Assembly (NCBI RefSeq): GCF_026262505.1
Contig: NC_067206.1
Location: 20,481,319-20,545,318, forward strand
DNA from: Trichomonas vaginalis G3
Taxonomy: Eukaryota; Parabasalia; Trichomonadida; Trichomonadidae
Direction: 5' to 3'
Length of the DNA stretch: 64,000 nucleotides
The translations under genes were made by a program, and so were the position numbers. The notes beneath the pieces are model-generated. The model was not told where the DNA came from. It did not search any database and saw only the letters and a program-made list of their open reading frames with translations. Shown one piece after another: positions 1 to 8,989 of the stretch (the stretch's first letter is position 1; every line of letters starts with the position of its first letter).

Positions 1-587
1 CTTGTATGTGTATGTCCAACGTCACTTTTACTGTTTAAGGTTTCTTGTAAGTTTGTAATATTTGCAATGGTATGTGTATGAGTCTTATTTGCTTTTGTCT
101 CTAAGGTTTCTTGTAAGTTTGTAATATCAGATATAGAATGTGTATGAGTCTTTTTAGAATATTCGTTTTCAGCTCTTGTCACTTCACTTGACATTTTATT
201 GTCAACATATGTTTTGTCTGCTAGTTCAGGATGAGTATGTTCTTTTGTTGCATATGTTGCATCTGCTCTGTCATGTTCTTCTTGAACTTTTTCAATGACA
301 TATTCTTTGTCAGCTTTGTTGTCAACATCTGCTTTCAAAAGAAGTTCTTTTATAGGTTTCTCGTTTAAAGTTCCTTTTGTTGGATTTATACAAACAGTAT
401 GGTTCTTATTGTCTTGAAATAGAAACTCATTTGTCATTGGGTTTAATGTCAGTTTTAAGTTTCCTTCTTTCAATGACTCAGATATCTTAGAATAGTTTGA
501 AAAGTTTGTTGTGTTCTTATTTAGAGCTTGTATAATGAGTTGTCGGTTGTGTTGTATTTCTCTCATAGACGCTGTTTCATTTGACAT
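1..587 (-). CDS. Tail-fibre-like protein, N-terminal part (truncated by window edge)
   Basis: Read on the minus strand from ATG at 585-587, the frame stays open to position 1 (195 codons). After about 85 residues of N-terminal domain it carries repeated units of the types ADKTYV and KTHTHTI-NLQETL, the short polar and His-Thr-His repeats seen in phage-style fibres and in the fibre genes of Mav2 and Mav3. Likely role: a virion surface fibre. It is divergent from the 282-codon gene at 606 with only 18 bp between start codons, so the promoters must overlap. The C-terminal collar is off-window. Confidence 0.7.
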   Translation of the reverse strand, partial: MSNETASMREIQHNRQLIIQALNKNTTNFSNYSKISESLKEGNLKLTLNPMTNEFLFQDNKNHTVCINPTKGTLNEKPIKELLLKADVDNKADKEYVIEKVQEEHDRADATYATKEHTHPELADKTYVDNKMSSEVTRAENEYSKKTHTHSISDITNLQETLETKANKTHTHTIANITNLQETLNSKSDVGHTHT

Positions 588-605
588 TTTTATTCTAGAT
601 AAAAT

Positions 606-1454
606 ATGCTTTCAATAGAAAAAGAAAATTCAAGAGTTGCTACAACTAAACCATTAGATGAACTTTTTACGAATGTCGGTCAAAAGTTTGAGACAGAGAC
701 CGTAAAGCATGAAGGCTATCGTTTTGACTACCCGTTAAGATGGTTAAGAGACCCATCTGTCACAAAAGCTATTGGCTTTCGTAGAATGAAGTTTGTGTCT
801 GTAGAAGATAAAAGTTTTCCATTTATTGTAAGGTTTCATATAGATTATATATCTGAAGGGAAACGAAAAATGTGGGAAGAAATTGAGCTAATACAAGTTG
901 ACCTTTCATCTTCTCTACAGACTGCGTTAAAAAATATAGAAGATAAAATAAATTCATGTTATGCAAAATATGCTGATGAATATGCAAATACCGAGAGCAC
1001 ACTTTATGTGAGAATTGTATATGACAAACAAAATTCACAAGTGTCATTTCAAATCTACGAAGACAATCCAAAGAAAGACGAACAAATATATACAGAATTC
1101 ACTGCAATGTCATGGTATTATTTGCAAAGAATGTTAAATCAGAAAGTCGAACTTCCTTTAGCAAATATCTACAGTCGATATGCAAGAGATGAACCATATT
1201 TATTTAAAGATGTTTTCGACCCAGCTGCTATTATAGTTCATGCTTCATTTTCTGGTGCACAAAACTCTTTCTTATGCTTGGCAAATGACTTTTACGAAAA
1301 ACCTACAAAGCTATATGAACCACCAAGTGGAAGTATTTCAGACTTTCAAGTATGGTTTACAACAGATGGAAGAAAGAGAATAGTTCCATTATACCATGCG
1401 TTTTACTTAGAACTTAGTTTCATATACAACTACTATCGAACGGTAAAAATATAA
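606..1454 (+). CDS. Conserved Maverick protein, 282 aa, possible minor capsid/penton-like protein
   Basis: Intact 282-residue ORF preceded by the Maverick leader (TTTTTATTCTAGATAAAATG). I recognise no catalytic motif. The sequence is rich in alternating hydrophobic, beta-type segments and ends in an aromatic stretch (ELSFIYNYY). It sits beside the fibre gene, as the 236-aa gene does in Mav2. Size, beta-rich character and neighbourhood fit a structural virion protein; a penton or minor capsid role is inference only. A structure-based comparison with single jelly-roll penton proteins would decide. Confidence 0.45.
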   Translation: MLSIEKENSRVATTKPLDELFTNVGQKFETETVKHEGYRFDYPLRWLRDPSVTKAIGFRRMKFVSVEDKSFPFIVRFHIDYISEGKRKMWEEIELIQVDLSSSLQTALKNIEDKINSCYAKYADEYANTESTLYVRIVYDKQNSQVSFQIYEDNPKKDEQIYTEFTAMSWYYLQRMLNQKVELPLANIYSRYARDEPYLFKDVFDPAAIIVHASFSGAQNSFLCLANDFYEKPTKLYEPPSGSISDFQVWFTTDGRKRIVPLYHAFYLELSFIYNYYRTVKI

Positions 1455-1458
1455 TTTT

Positions 1459-1701
1459 TTAATACGGTTGAGGTGTTGGATTTGGTTGCCAACTAGACTG
1501 TGGTGCAGGTTCAGGCTGTTGTATAACAGGAGCTTGTTCTTCTGGTTCAGGGTCTTTAGGTATAATACCAACGAACTGACCTACTCTTTTACCAATATTT
1601 TTGACTCCGTTCCAAATTCCTCTTCCTACGGTTTTTATTCCATTCCATATACCTCTTCCAACTCTTCTGAAGAAGTTTCCAATACTACTGAAGAAACCCA
1701 T
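1459..1701 (-). CDS. Small amphipathic/basic protein, 80 aa
   Basis: The N-terminal 45 residues repeat a GRGIWNG-IKxVGRG pattern of alternating aromatic, glycine and basic residues that would form amphipathic, membrane-active helices. The C-terminal 30 residues are Pro/Gln-rich. It resembles in style, not in sequence, the MAAG(F/I)FKKLW proteins of Mav2. Convergent with the 282-aa gene (4 bp apart). Role unknown; a membrane-interacting virion component is a guess. The plus-strand ORF over the same bases is a shadow. Confidence 0.5.
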   Translation of the reverse strand: MGFFSSIGNFFRRVGRGIWNGIKTVGRGIWNGVKNIGKRVGQFVGIIPKDPEPEEQAPVIQQPEPAPQSSWQPNPTPQPY

Positions 1702-1719
1702 TTTACTATATGTAAAAAT

Positions 1720-2082
1720 CTAATGTCCACCTAGTCTCTTACGTTTCCTGTTGAGTTCCATAGCATTCTTTAACTGGAGCTCATACATTCTGTTTCTCCT
1801 CTGGTAGAAAACATATTCTGGGTCAACTCCTGTGTTCGCGTCATCTGCATAAAGTTGTTTATATCCCACTTCAGGGTTTGTATAAAACTCTTTCCATCTC
1901 ATATTTGCATACCATGGTGGCAAACCTAACGCAGCGTCATTTGACATGGCAGTTTGCATTTGTACATCTGTTGGCACTTGACCATAGTTTGCCATTGCAG
2001 TTTGTATTCTAACTTCATTTGGAATATTCTCTGGGTTTGGTTGTCCAGGTTGCTGTGCATTCGCTAAGTTCTGTGCGTCCAT
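1720..2082 (-). CDS. Hypothetical Maverick protein, 120 aa
   Basis: Gln/Asn/Pro-rich N-terminus containing an imperfect repeat (VRIQTAMANYGQVP then VQMQTAMSND), a central aromatic region, and a strongly basic C-terminus (NRKRKRLGGH). Start preceded by ATTTTTATCTAATATTAAATG, matching the leader of neighbouring genes. In line with the two minus-strand genes around it, probably one gene block. No family recognised; the basic tail would suit DNA or capsid-interior binding. Confidence 0.5.
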   Translation of the reverse strand: MDAQNLANAQQPGQPNPENIPNEVRIQTAMANYGQVPTDVQMQTAMSNDAALGLPPWYANMRWKEFYTNPEVGYKQLYADDANTGVDPEYVFYQRRNRMYELQLKNAMELNRKRKRLGGH

Positions 2083-2105
2083 TTAATATTAGATAAAAAT
2101 ATCTC

Positions 2106-2237
2106 TTACGAGTACATATACTGGACATTTGCAGGCATTGGTTCATCTTCATATTCTCTATATCTTTCTGCCACGTCAAAGAAATAAATGACACAATGGA
2201 AAAAACCTAAAACAAGTAGTCCTATTTCAAACCACAT
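2106..2237 (-). CDS. Small single-pass membrane protein, 43 aa
   Basis: ATG at 2235-2237, stop at 2106-2108. Residues 1-20 are almost entirely hydrophobic (MWFEIGLLVLGFFHCVIYFF), followed by an acidic tail. Its start overlaps the last 16 bases of the methyltransferase gene, an arrangement typical of compact viral genomes. Likely one membrane anchor; function unknown. Confidence 0.45.
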   Translation of the reverse strand: MWFEIGLLVLGFFHCVIYFFDVAERYREYEDEPMPANVQYMYS

Positions 2238-3040
2238 TTACTTACTAGTAAAATTTCTTTGTTATGACACTTTCTCCAGTTTATAGGACCTCTCTCATAT
2301 TCTATCTTGTCATATCTAAACTCATAGTCATGTATGTCCTCTAACCATCTCATAACGGTTTCCAAACCACTTTTATCGGATGTAAAGTAAAAGCATGGAC
2401 AGTTATGTAAAACGTCTAAAGTTTCTAAAGAGTCTCTCAAAGTCCAGTCTACTTGGTATTGAAAATCCCATGTGTTATAGAACGGCGGGTCCACTATAAA
2501 GAAAACATTTTCCTTGTCTTTATATTTTTCATACAACTCTGTCCAACGACATCTCACAAACTCTATACCCTCAATATATTTTTCTATGTCCTCTTTGAAA
2601 ACATTTGTATAGTTAAGATATAAAACATTTGACATAAGTGTTTCAATGTCATGAACTCTTATAGCACCACTATATAATAGTCTAGCAGATATACTATCCC
2701 AGTCTATATATTCTGCTTTTTTCAAAACCTCTCTCACAATATTTTTGTTATCTAATGGTATACGTTCCATCTTACCTATAGGTATCTTTTCTTTTAACTC
2801 TTTCAATATATTGTTTGTGTCTGGTATATGTTTGAGACGGTCCATATAGTTGTCGAAGTCATTGCATATAATCTTTGAGTCTGGGAATATTGTATGGCAC
2901 AAATGGGATATATAGAAACTTCCACCGAACAAATCTACAAATGTTAGACCATTCGGTAGTTTCTTAAGTTCTCTCAATAGAATATCTTTACATTTACTCT
3001 TATTTCCAAAGAACGGTAACGGTGGTTTTGTAAAATTCAT
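2222..3040 (-). CDS. Dam-type (D12 class) N6-adenine DNA methyltransferase
   Basis: 272 residues, intact. Motifs in order: PFFGNKSK near residues 9-16 (the PFxGxK AdoMet-binding signature), DLFGGSF at 36-42, and DPPF at 184-187 (catalytic DPPY-type motif), with an acidic NDFD at 60-63. This is the D12 family layout, which transfers a methyl group from AdoMet to adenine N6. On a Maverick it may mark element DNA against host or self nucleases, or modify host chromatin; 6mA has been described in Trichomonas and I recall related genes there. Start chosen at ATTTTTATTATTATATATAAATG. The specificity (GATC or other) cannot be read from sequence. Confidence 0.85.
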   Translation of the reverse strand: MNFTKPPLPFFGNKSKCKDILLRELKKLPNGLTFVDLFGGSFYISHLCHTIFPDSKIICNDFDNYMDRLKHIPDTNNILKELKEKIPIGKMERIPLDNKNIVREVLKKAEYIDWDSISARLLYSGAIRVHDIETLMSNVLYLNYTNVFKEDIEKYIEGIEFVRCRWTELYEKYKDKENVFFIVDPPFYNTWDFQYQVDWTLRDSLETLDVLHNCPCFYFTSDKSGLETVMRWLEDIHDYEFRYDKIEYERGPINWRKCHNKEILLVSKCGLK

Positions 3041-3298
3041 TTATATATAATAATAAAAATGTTTTTTCCTGAAAAGTGACAGAAAAGTGACAAAACATGA
3101 AAACATATATAATTTGTGAAAAGCGACACATTATATAATGTTTTCGACCCAGAAGAAGGCTTCTCAAAGTATACTTCCTTGGAACGCCTGTAACTTTTCC
3201 TGTAGCGACGATAGACCCTTACTTGTCCGGACAAAGTTATACTAAACATCTTCAGGGCTAGAAGGGGCGCAGCCCCTGGAAGCCCCACACACCTGACC
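3041..3298. other. Non-coding Mav1 subterminal segment rich in small GC palindromes
   Basis: No convincing gene; the 83-codon minus ORF here has no leader or homolog in the window. From about 3139 the base composition is clearly GC-richer than the surroundings and holds several short perfect palindromes: AGAAG-AAGG-CTTCT, CTTGTCC-GGACAAG, and GGGGC-GCA-GCCCC at 3264-3276. The last is a 13-nt hairpin of the same 5-3-5 design as the double-hairpin elements in Mav2 and Mav3. It ends abruptly where the shared terminal repeat begins. Confidence 0.5.
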
Positions 3299-3450
3299 TA
3301 TCTATATATAGCTTCTTTTATAAAAGATAAAAAAATAAATTATTTTAAAATTAATGTTAATTTTTTAATGATTTATAAATAAATATATTTTAATGCATCG
3401 TCTATATATAGATGTAACAAAAAAAGTCACTAAACCCGTCATATCATACT
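3299..3450. repeat. Maverick right terminal repeat (type I) of Mav1
   Basis: About 150 bp almost identical to the right terminus of Mav3 at 60054-60203, in the same orientation, and the inverse of the Mav3 left end at 42237. Contains two TATATATAG blocks and ends GTCATATCATACT. Host sequence begins at 3451. Confidence 0.8.
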
Positions 3451-3980
3451 ACTTTCAAATATGAATAAAATGAAATAATGGAAATTTTTCATTTTGCCCA
3501 TAACAGACTTCGGACTCGTGCTATATCTGATGCAATTCAATATCAATTTTTTTTCTTTTCATAAAAAATTATTTAAAAAATTACATAAATTATTAGAAAA
3601 GGAGTGATTTTTCAATTTTTGTGAAATTTCAAGATAGAGGATGAGATCTATTTTTCCAATTTAAAATGTTTTCAGTCGAATCTATAGATTTTTATATTAA
3701 AATAGAAATATTATTTTCTCATATCATAAGTAATTAAAACAAAAATTAGATAAATTACAATATAAATACTCTAAAAACTTTAATAATTCAAACAGTTTTG
3801 ATGATTCTTGGTTTAATGATATATCTCAATAATCATTGTGCGTTTCGAGAGAATGAAACACAATAATATATATGGGATTTGTTTCCCAGTGCTCTCCTAA
3901 GGTAAATAAATGTGCAAACAACATTTGTATAAACATGTTTTATTGCAATTCTTTATAAAAATAATAAAAATAGATTTTTT
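3451..3980. other. Intergenic host DNA between Mav1 and the NSUN2-like gene
   Basis: Very AT-rich. No ORF, RNA gene or repeat that I can support. Holds the downstream region of the minus-strand methyltransferase gene. Confidence 0.5.
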
Positions 3981-5840
3981 TTATTCTTCTTGTTCTTTAT
4001 CATCTTTATTTTCAGGAATTTCCTTTTCTTCTCCAGTCTTTAATTCAGGGAAATACTCTTCAAGCTTTGCAACTTCGAATGGAATGATTCCTTTCTTCAC
4101 GTGAAGAGCGACGTTGTATTTCGAAATCATTCCACCATATCTGATCTTTGTTCCTTCGACGTAAACAAACAAACCTCCTTTCTCTGCTTCACTGATCAAT
4201 TTCTTGGCATTTTCTGACAATTCTTCAAATTTAAGACCAGAATTTCCAATTTCGAGCAACTTCTTCATATCAACTTGGGAAACAGGGAATTTCCTTTTAT
4301 TAGAAGATTCGAAAGCAACATCAATTCCATCGTAACAAGGGATTGCGTGGATAGAATAGTTGTCAGATAATTTCTTCCAAGAGAAAATTCTTGATCCACA
4401 TGAAACAACTCTTAAAACTTCTGGTTTGGATTCTCTTATTATCTTGCTTGCATTATCATTCATCAAGATGATGGAATGAACAGAGTTTTCAGCTCTACTG
4501 AAGAGATTTTCTTCCTTTATTTCGTCATTTAATTCGTATTCACTTTTGAGTTTTTCAAAAATGTTCACTTCACTTTCCATTTTGTTCAAAGCGATGAAAG
4601 GTGGTTCTGGCCATTTGCCCATTGGACGTGGGTTCATAGGGTTCTTCAAATCATCAACTTCACCTGTCTTCTCAAGAACACAAACAAAGAAACCGCCGGT
4701 ATCGTTCAAATGTGGCAAAAATCTCATTGAATTTTCAATTCCTTCGACGACATCAATTGGGAACATTGAAGAAGGAACTCTTCTCTTTTTCTCTTCGGGA
4801 ACTTCTTCAGGATTCATATACTCTTTCTCATCTGTAACAACATGCCATGATTTGAGACCTTTCGTGCGTTTTAAGTCTGTAAATTTGTCAGAAACATCCA
4901 AAATTTTGACATTTCCTTTACATTCTTTGAGAACAGAGCTTATGACAGCTTCGTCTTCGATTGGGTTCAAGCTGCATGTGGAGTAAACGCACCTGCCTCC
5001 AACTTTCAACAATCTAAGGGCTTTTGTCAAAATCGCACGTTGTAAAACATGCAAATTTTGTCCTTCAGAAAGTTTCCAATTTGGACCTGCATCTGGTGAT
5101 TTTCTGAGGGTTCCATCGCCACTGCATGGTACATCGCATACGATTCTGTCAAATTTGATCAGTTCTGGGAATTGCTGGCCTTCATGGGAAGTCACAATAA
5201 TTTGGCGGTTGTCAAGTCTTTGTAGACGGCCAGCAAGTGTATGACAGCGCTTTGCGTTGACTTCGTTTGCAACTACGATACCAGAAAGTGGCTTTCCGTT
5301 GGCTTTCTTGAGCATCATTTCGATAACTTGAGTAGTTTTAGATCCTGGAGCAGCGCACATATCAAGTACGAAGTGATCTGGTTGTACATCAAGGAAGTAT
5401 GGTGGAATCATGGAAACTAACTCTTGGCGGCTAAAATCTCCGGATCTTTCGTGAGTATTTAACCAATTTCTGAATGGTTGTAAGGCTGGATTCTTTCGGA
5501 AGTTTGGATTGTCAATTGACATCTGGAATATTTCACCAAATTCGTCGCCTAATAATTCTATTTTTTGAACTTCGATATCTGCTTTTTTAATATCTTCTAA
5601 ATACAAATGTAATGACTTGCGAACATTTTCTGCATCATTTGCAACTGGATTAAGGCGGAATACATGGGGAAGACTGATCTTGAAAGTCTCAATCATTTTG
5701 TTGAAACCTTCTTCATCGATAGCTGCTGGAACTAATTGCATTTTGTAATAATTTATGTATGTGTCTTTTATTAGTGTAACATCTGTGCATGTATCTGGCT
5801 TTTTTCTCTCATTTGATTGTTGTCCTTTTTTGCGTCCCAT
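3981..5840 (-). CDS. NSUN2/Trm4-like RNA 5-methylcytosine methyltransferase
   Basis: 619 residues, intact. The NOL1/NOP2/Sun core is unmistakable: AdoMet motif VLDMCAAPGSKTTQ at about 158-171, motif IV DVPCSGDGT with Cys239, and motif VI STCSLNP with catalytic Cys289. The two-cysteine mechanism methylates C5 of cytosine in tRNA. The N-terminal layout and the long C-terminal extension (310-619, acidic at the very end) match the NSUN2/Trm4 branch rather than bacterial RsmB. It probably acts in the nucleus on tRNAs. A plus-strand ORF inside it is a shadow. Confidence 0.93.
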   Translation of the reverse strand: MGRKKGQQSNERKKPDTCTDVTLIKDTYINYYKMQLVPAAIDEEGFNKMIETFKISLPHVFRLNPVANDAENVRKSLHLYLEDIKKADIEVQKIELLGDEFGEIFQMSIDNPNFRKNPALQPFRNWLNTHERSGDFSRQELVSMIPPYFLDVQPDHFVLDMCAAPGSKTTQVIEMMLKKANGKPLSGIVVANEVNAKRCHTLAGRLQRLDNRQIIVTSHEGQQFPELIKFDRIVCDVPCSGDGTLRKSPDAGPNWKLSEGQNLHVLQRAILTKALRLLKVGGRCVYSTCSLNPIEDEAVISSVLKECKGNVKILDVSDKFTDLKRTKGLKSWHVVTDEKEYMNPEEVPEEKKRRVPSSMFPIDVVEGIENSMRFLPHLNDTGGFFVCVLEKTGEVDDLKNPMNPRPMGKWPEPPFIALNKMESEVNIFEKLKSEYELNDEIKEENLFSRAENSVHSIILMNDNASKIIRESKPEVLRVVSCGSRIFSWKKLSDNYSIHAIPCYDGIDVAFESSNKRKFPVSQVDMKKLLEIGNSGLKFEELSENAKKLISEAEKGGLFVYVEGTKIRYGGMISKYNVALHVKKGIIPFEVAKLEEYFPELKTGEEKEIPENKDDKEQEE

Positions 5841-7057
5841 TTTACAGAAAAATTTTTTTTGCTACAAAATTTTGCCGCCAAGACACCAAGCTGATCTTGT
5901 GTTGCCCTTTTAACAAGCTCTTTTCATCCGCATTCAAAGGCTATGTTTACAGATATTGGGCTCTTCGTTTCCTGATAATTTCATTTTGTTTCTTGCATTT
6001 TCCTCATTAAATGTTTGTTTTTTATTTTCCTCATCACACCATGCAATAGTGACATTAACAGATGGTATACTAGGGTAAATGCATATTTATTTTTAATTCT
6101 ATTTCTTGTCAATAATTTCAAAAATGAAATAATGTAAAATCAAATTGATAAAAGTCTTGATTCCAACATTGTTTTAGAAAACTAAGGAGAAAACAAGCCG
6201 AGGCATGGAATTTGAGACATGAAAAGATATTGTGTAAGGATATATACTTATAGATCCATTTTCATATATTACCTTAGCCATTGATATACAATTTTCTTAT
6301 TAAATAGTTGTTTTAGCCCTTTGTAGATCAGCTCATGATATAAAATGTTTTTTATAAAACTGATAAGATGATATCCATTAATATTATCGTTAAGTAAAAT
6401 GATGATCACTTTTTCAACAATTATCCTCTGCTAAAAATTTAAAATTTTAATTTCTTGAAAGTTTCAGACTTTGCAATATACAAAATGGATAACAACTCAA
6501 ATGCCGATTAATATATCAATGTAGTACTTATTACTGCCATTATCAATTTTCAAAGGATTCATTTCGTCGTATTTAACGAAGCAATACAGTGCCAAGAGAT
6601 ATTTTATTTTAATGAAAGAGAGGATGTACTCTTTATATCCTTGCTGTGTGGCTAAATCTTGATATTTCATATAATCTAATCCGTCAATCAGAACCCAGAT
6701 AACAATATTCGATATTAAATAACAATCTGTTAGAATTTGCAAAAAATATCCGTTCGTCGTTACTATCATTTCGGATATCAAAACTGATAGTTCAGAATTT
6801 TTCAAATGCCGCCGTTATGAGGAAAGAAATTGAGAGAAAATAAATCAAGCAGATTTTCCAAATATTACTATTGAAAATTATGGAATGTTTTAATGCAGTT
6901 ATGGATAATAAAATGTATTCAAAAATTCATCATTCAAATAATAATGGAAAAAATATATTTAAAAAGGCAATAAAATATGTTTTCATGCTTGATTTGAATT
7001 CAATTCAAACTTGACATACACAAAAGTGCTAAAAAATAGAGAATTTTATTATTTCAA
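5841..7057. other. Intergenic region with one doubtful ORF
   Basis: Contains the shared upstream regions of the NSUN2-like gene (minus) and the membrane protein gene (plus). A 102-codon minus ORF at 6497-6805 has plausible protein-like composition (aromatic/hydrophobic, ending NGSNKYYIDILIGI) and may be a fragment of a degenerate multigene-family member, but I cannot assign it. Nothing else seen. Confidence 0.4.
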
Positions 7058-8566
7058 ATGTTCTTCTTGATTCCATTTTCATTATCTGCATGTGATTCAT
7101 ATGATTTCAACGTAAATTATGGAAGGGTTGAAACACTTACATTTCAAGCAGATCAAACATCTTTTTGTAAAAAAATTAATTTTATCTATACTCAAAGATC
7201 AGTCCCTCACACATACTTTGAGTGGCTTTTCCCAAGTGCAAATGGTGATCATACAGTAGAATTTATAAATAAGCCACAAACAGTTAGTCAAGTAAAAAAT
7301 CATGAGAAAACATTGGAATTTTCTATTGGCAACATATATAAGACTACAACAATTGATTTACAGTTGTCAGAAACTGGCACAGTTGAGTTCAGATTCGTTG
7401 CTTTTGATGGCGAAGAAGGATCACAAACAACTATTATTTCATGGTGGGCCAACGAATATATCAAAATTGGCAAAGGTAGTTCATATGATTTCGAATGGGA
7501 AGATGATCATACCTATAACTTCGTGAGCCTTAACAATGAACATGGTGATATCACAATTTCTGGTTCAAATGATCGTTCAGTCAGTGGAAAGTATAACACT
7601 TATTTAGATCCATCCTCCGAAAAAGAAGGAACATTCGATTCATCACTCAGTTTACAAGATTCAAAATTTTTTGCAACTAGTATTAAGTATAAAAGCGGTG
7701 AATATATTACAATAGGATATCATAGTGGAAATAATAAAGGTGCCAAACTTATTTTCTATCCTCACACTACGAAAGTTGATGATACAGCTCCAAAAATTCC
7801 TCCACCCAGAACAATAACACCAAAACGCACAATTCCACCATTCAATCCATTAAGAAGTGTGTTCTCAAGCCCAGTGAAAGCAACATTCCTTGTTTATTTC
7901 CTTTTCGTTTTTGTTTTCGTTTTAATCAATACAATAATATGCTGTGTATTTCCAAACAGAATGTACAGAGCTGGTATAGAGTATCCATGTTGCTATTCTT
8001 GCTGTATAAGAGCATCATACAAAGCAATCGCAATGTTTTATTCTAAGCATAGGTACAGTAAATGCTGTCAATGCGATTGTGACTGCTGCTATGATGAAAA
8101 CCACCAACGTAAGTGCTGCAACTGCGATTGCTCATGCCGTCATGATGATTGTTGCAACGGTTGTGATGGTGAAGCACTTTGCGCATTTGGAGTGTTTGTT
8201 GCGATCATTATGGTTGTTACTGGTATTATTGCTTTCCCATTTCTTCTAATATACTTATTGGTCCACTTAATTATTTCATGCGGAGGAGAAGAGAGAGAAT
8301 TCGAGAAAGGCGGCTTCAAAATTGACTCAGCAAATAAAGGTAGGAAGCTACAGAACATTCAAAGCCAGAAAACAGATAGGCCTCCAAACAATTCTTCTCA
8401 ACCTCCTCCACCACCACCTTATTACGGTTCTCAAACATACCAACATGCACCACCAAATCAACAGCAGCCTTATTACTACAGTCCTCAACAACAACCCTAC
8501 TCTCAACAAAATTATAATCAGCAACAAGCTTCTTATGGCGGTCCACCACCACCTCAATCGATGTAA
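7058..8566 (+). CDS. Cys-rich two-pass membrane protein with proline/glutamine-rich tail (early stop)
   Basis: 502 residues. Short hydrophobic N-terminus (1-11) that could act as a signal peptide, then a beta-rich domain to about 240, a Pro-rich stretch, TM1 at about 273-296, a segment with dense CC and CxC clusters (311-375), TM2 at about 375-407, and a Pro/Gln/Tyr-rich tail. Topology suggests an exported N-domain and a cysteine-rich loop that could be palmitoylated or bind metal. The TAA at 8564-8566 is followed by 64 further in-frame codons of the same composition, so the stop looks secondary. Function unknown. Confidence 0.7.
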   Translation: MFFLIPFSLSACDSYDFNVNYGRVETLTFQADQTSFCKKINFIYTQRSVPHTYFEWLFPSANGDHTVEFINKPQTVSQVKNHEKTLEFSIGNIYKTTTIDLQLSETGTVEFRFVAFDGEEGSQTTIISWWANEYIKIGKGSSYDFEWEDDHTYNFVSLNNEHGDITISGSNDRSVSGKYNTYLDPSSEKEGTFDSSLSLQDSKFFATSIKYKSGEYITIGYHSGNNKGAKLIFYPHTTKVDDTAPKIPPPRTITPKRTIPPFNPLRSVFSSPVKATFLVYFLFVFVFVLINTIICCVFPNRMYRAGIEYPCCYSCCIRASYKAIAMFYSKHRYSKCCQCDCDCCYDENHQRKCCNCDCSCRHDDCCNGCDGEALCAFGVFVAIIMVVTGIIAFPFLLIYLLVHLIISCGGEEREFEKGGFKIDSANKGRKLQNIQSQKTDRPPNNSSQPPPPPPYYGSQTYQHAPPNQQQPYYYSPQQQPYSQQNYNQQQASYGGPPPPQSM

Positions 8567-8761
8567 GGACAGCAACCATACCCTTACAGCTATGTTCCTC
8601 AGCAACAATCTCCTTATCAACAGCCACCACCTCAATCACAGACGAATAACTCAGCTACATTCCAACCTTCAGAGGCAAACTCCACTGAACCACCTCCACA
8701 ATCTCCAATGCCACCTTCAGAGGCAGATTTGCCACCATCTCCTCCACCAGTGGATCTATAA
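8567..8761 (+). pseudogene. In-frame continuation of the membrane protein beyond a premature stop
   Basis: After TAA at 8564-8566 the same frame stays open for 64 codons to TAA at 8759-8761. It keeps the tail's character (runs of Pro, Gln, Tyr; PPPQSQ, PPSEA, PPSPPP). This is what a single nonsense change in a longer tail would leave; read-through or a base-call error are alternatives. Confidence 0.6.
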
Positions 8762-8989
8762 ATCAAAGCGGGAACATATTGTAAACTTCAGAATTTTTTT
8801 TTTCTAACATAAATGAAGTTAATCAGACTTTATTGGAGATTTTTACAGTAAGTTCAAATCAAATGAACTCTCCTTTGACTGATGTTCAAATAAATGAGTA
8901 TCCTTTCACTATATAAGTATCGAATTTACTCTTGACTTTAAATCAATATCTTTACATCAATTATTAGGATCGACTATAAGTAAATATTT

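Larger units (their letters stand above)
1..3450. mobile_element. Maverick/Polinton Mav1, right-hand part (runs off the left edge)
   Basis: Compact run of virion-like genes plus an adenine methyltransferase, ending in a terminal repeat at 3299-3450 that nearly matches the right terminus of Mav3 (60054-60203) and finishes in CT, as Maverick ends do. Genes are tightly packed, with gaps of about 5-60 bp, and share the Maverick-type leader (T-rich tract then ATAAATG-like start). Apart from the terminus its genes are not close relatives of those in Mav2/Mav3, so this is a different Maverick lineage. No polymerase or integrase is visible because the element is cut by the window edge. Confidence 0.85.

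Noticed and set aside
4546-4986. 146-codon plus-strand ORF within the NSUN2-like gene
   Set aside because: Lies antisense to the conserved methyltransferase and has no protein-family features.
8316-8807. Several long ORFs on both strands over the proline/glutamine-rich tail
   Set aside because: They are shadows produced by low-complexity CAA/CCA codons of the membrane protein.
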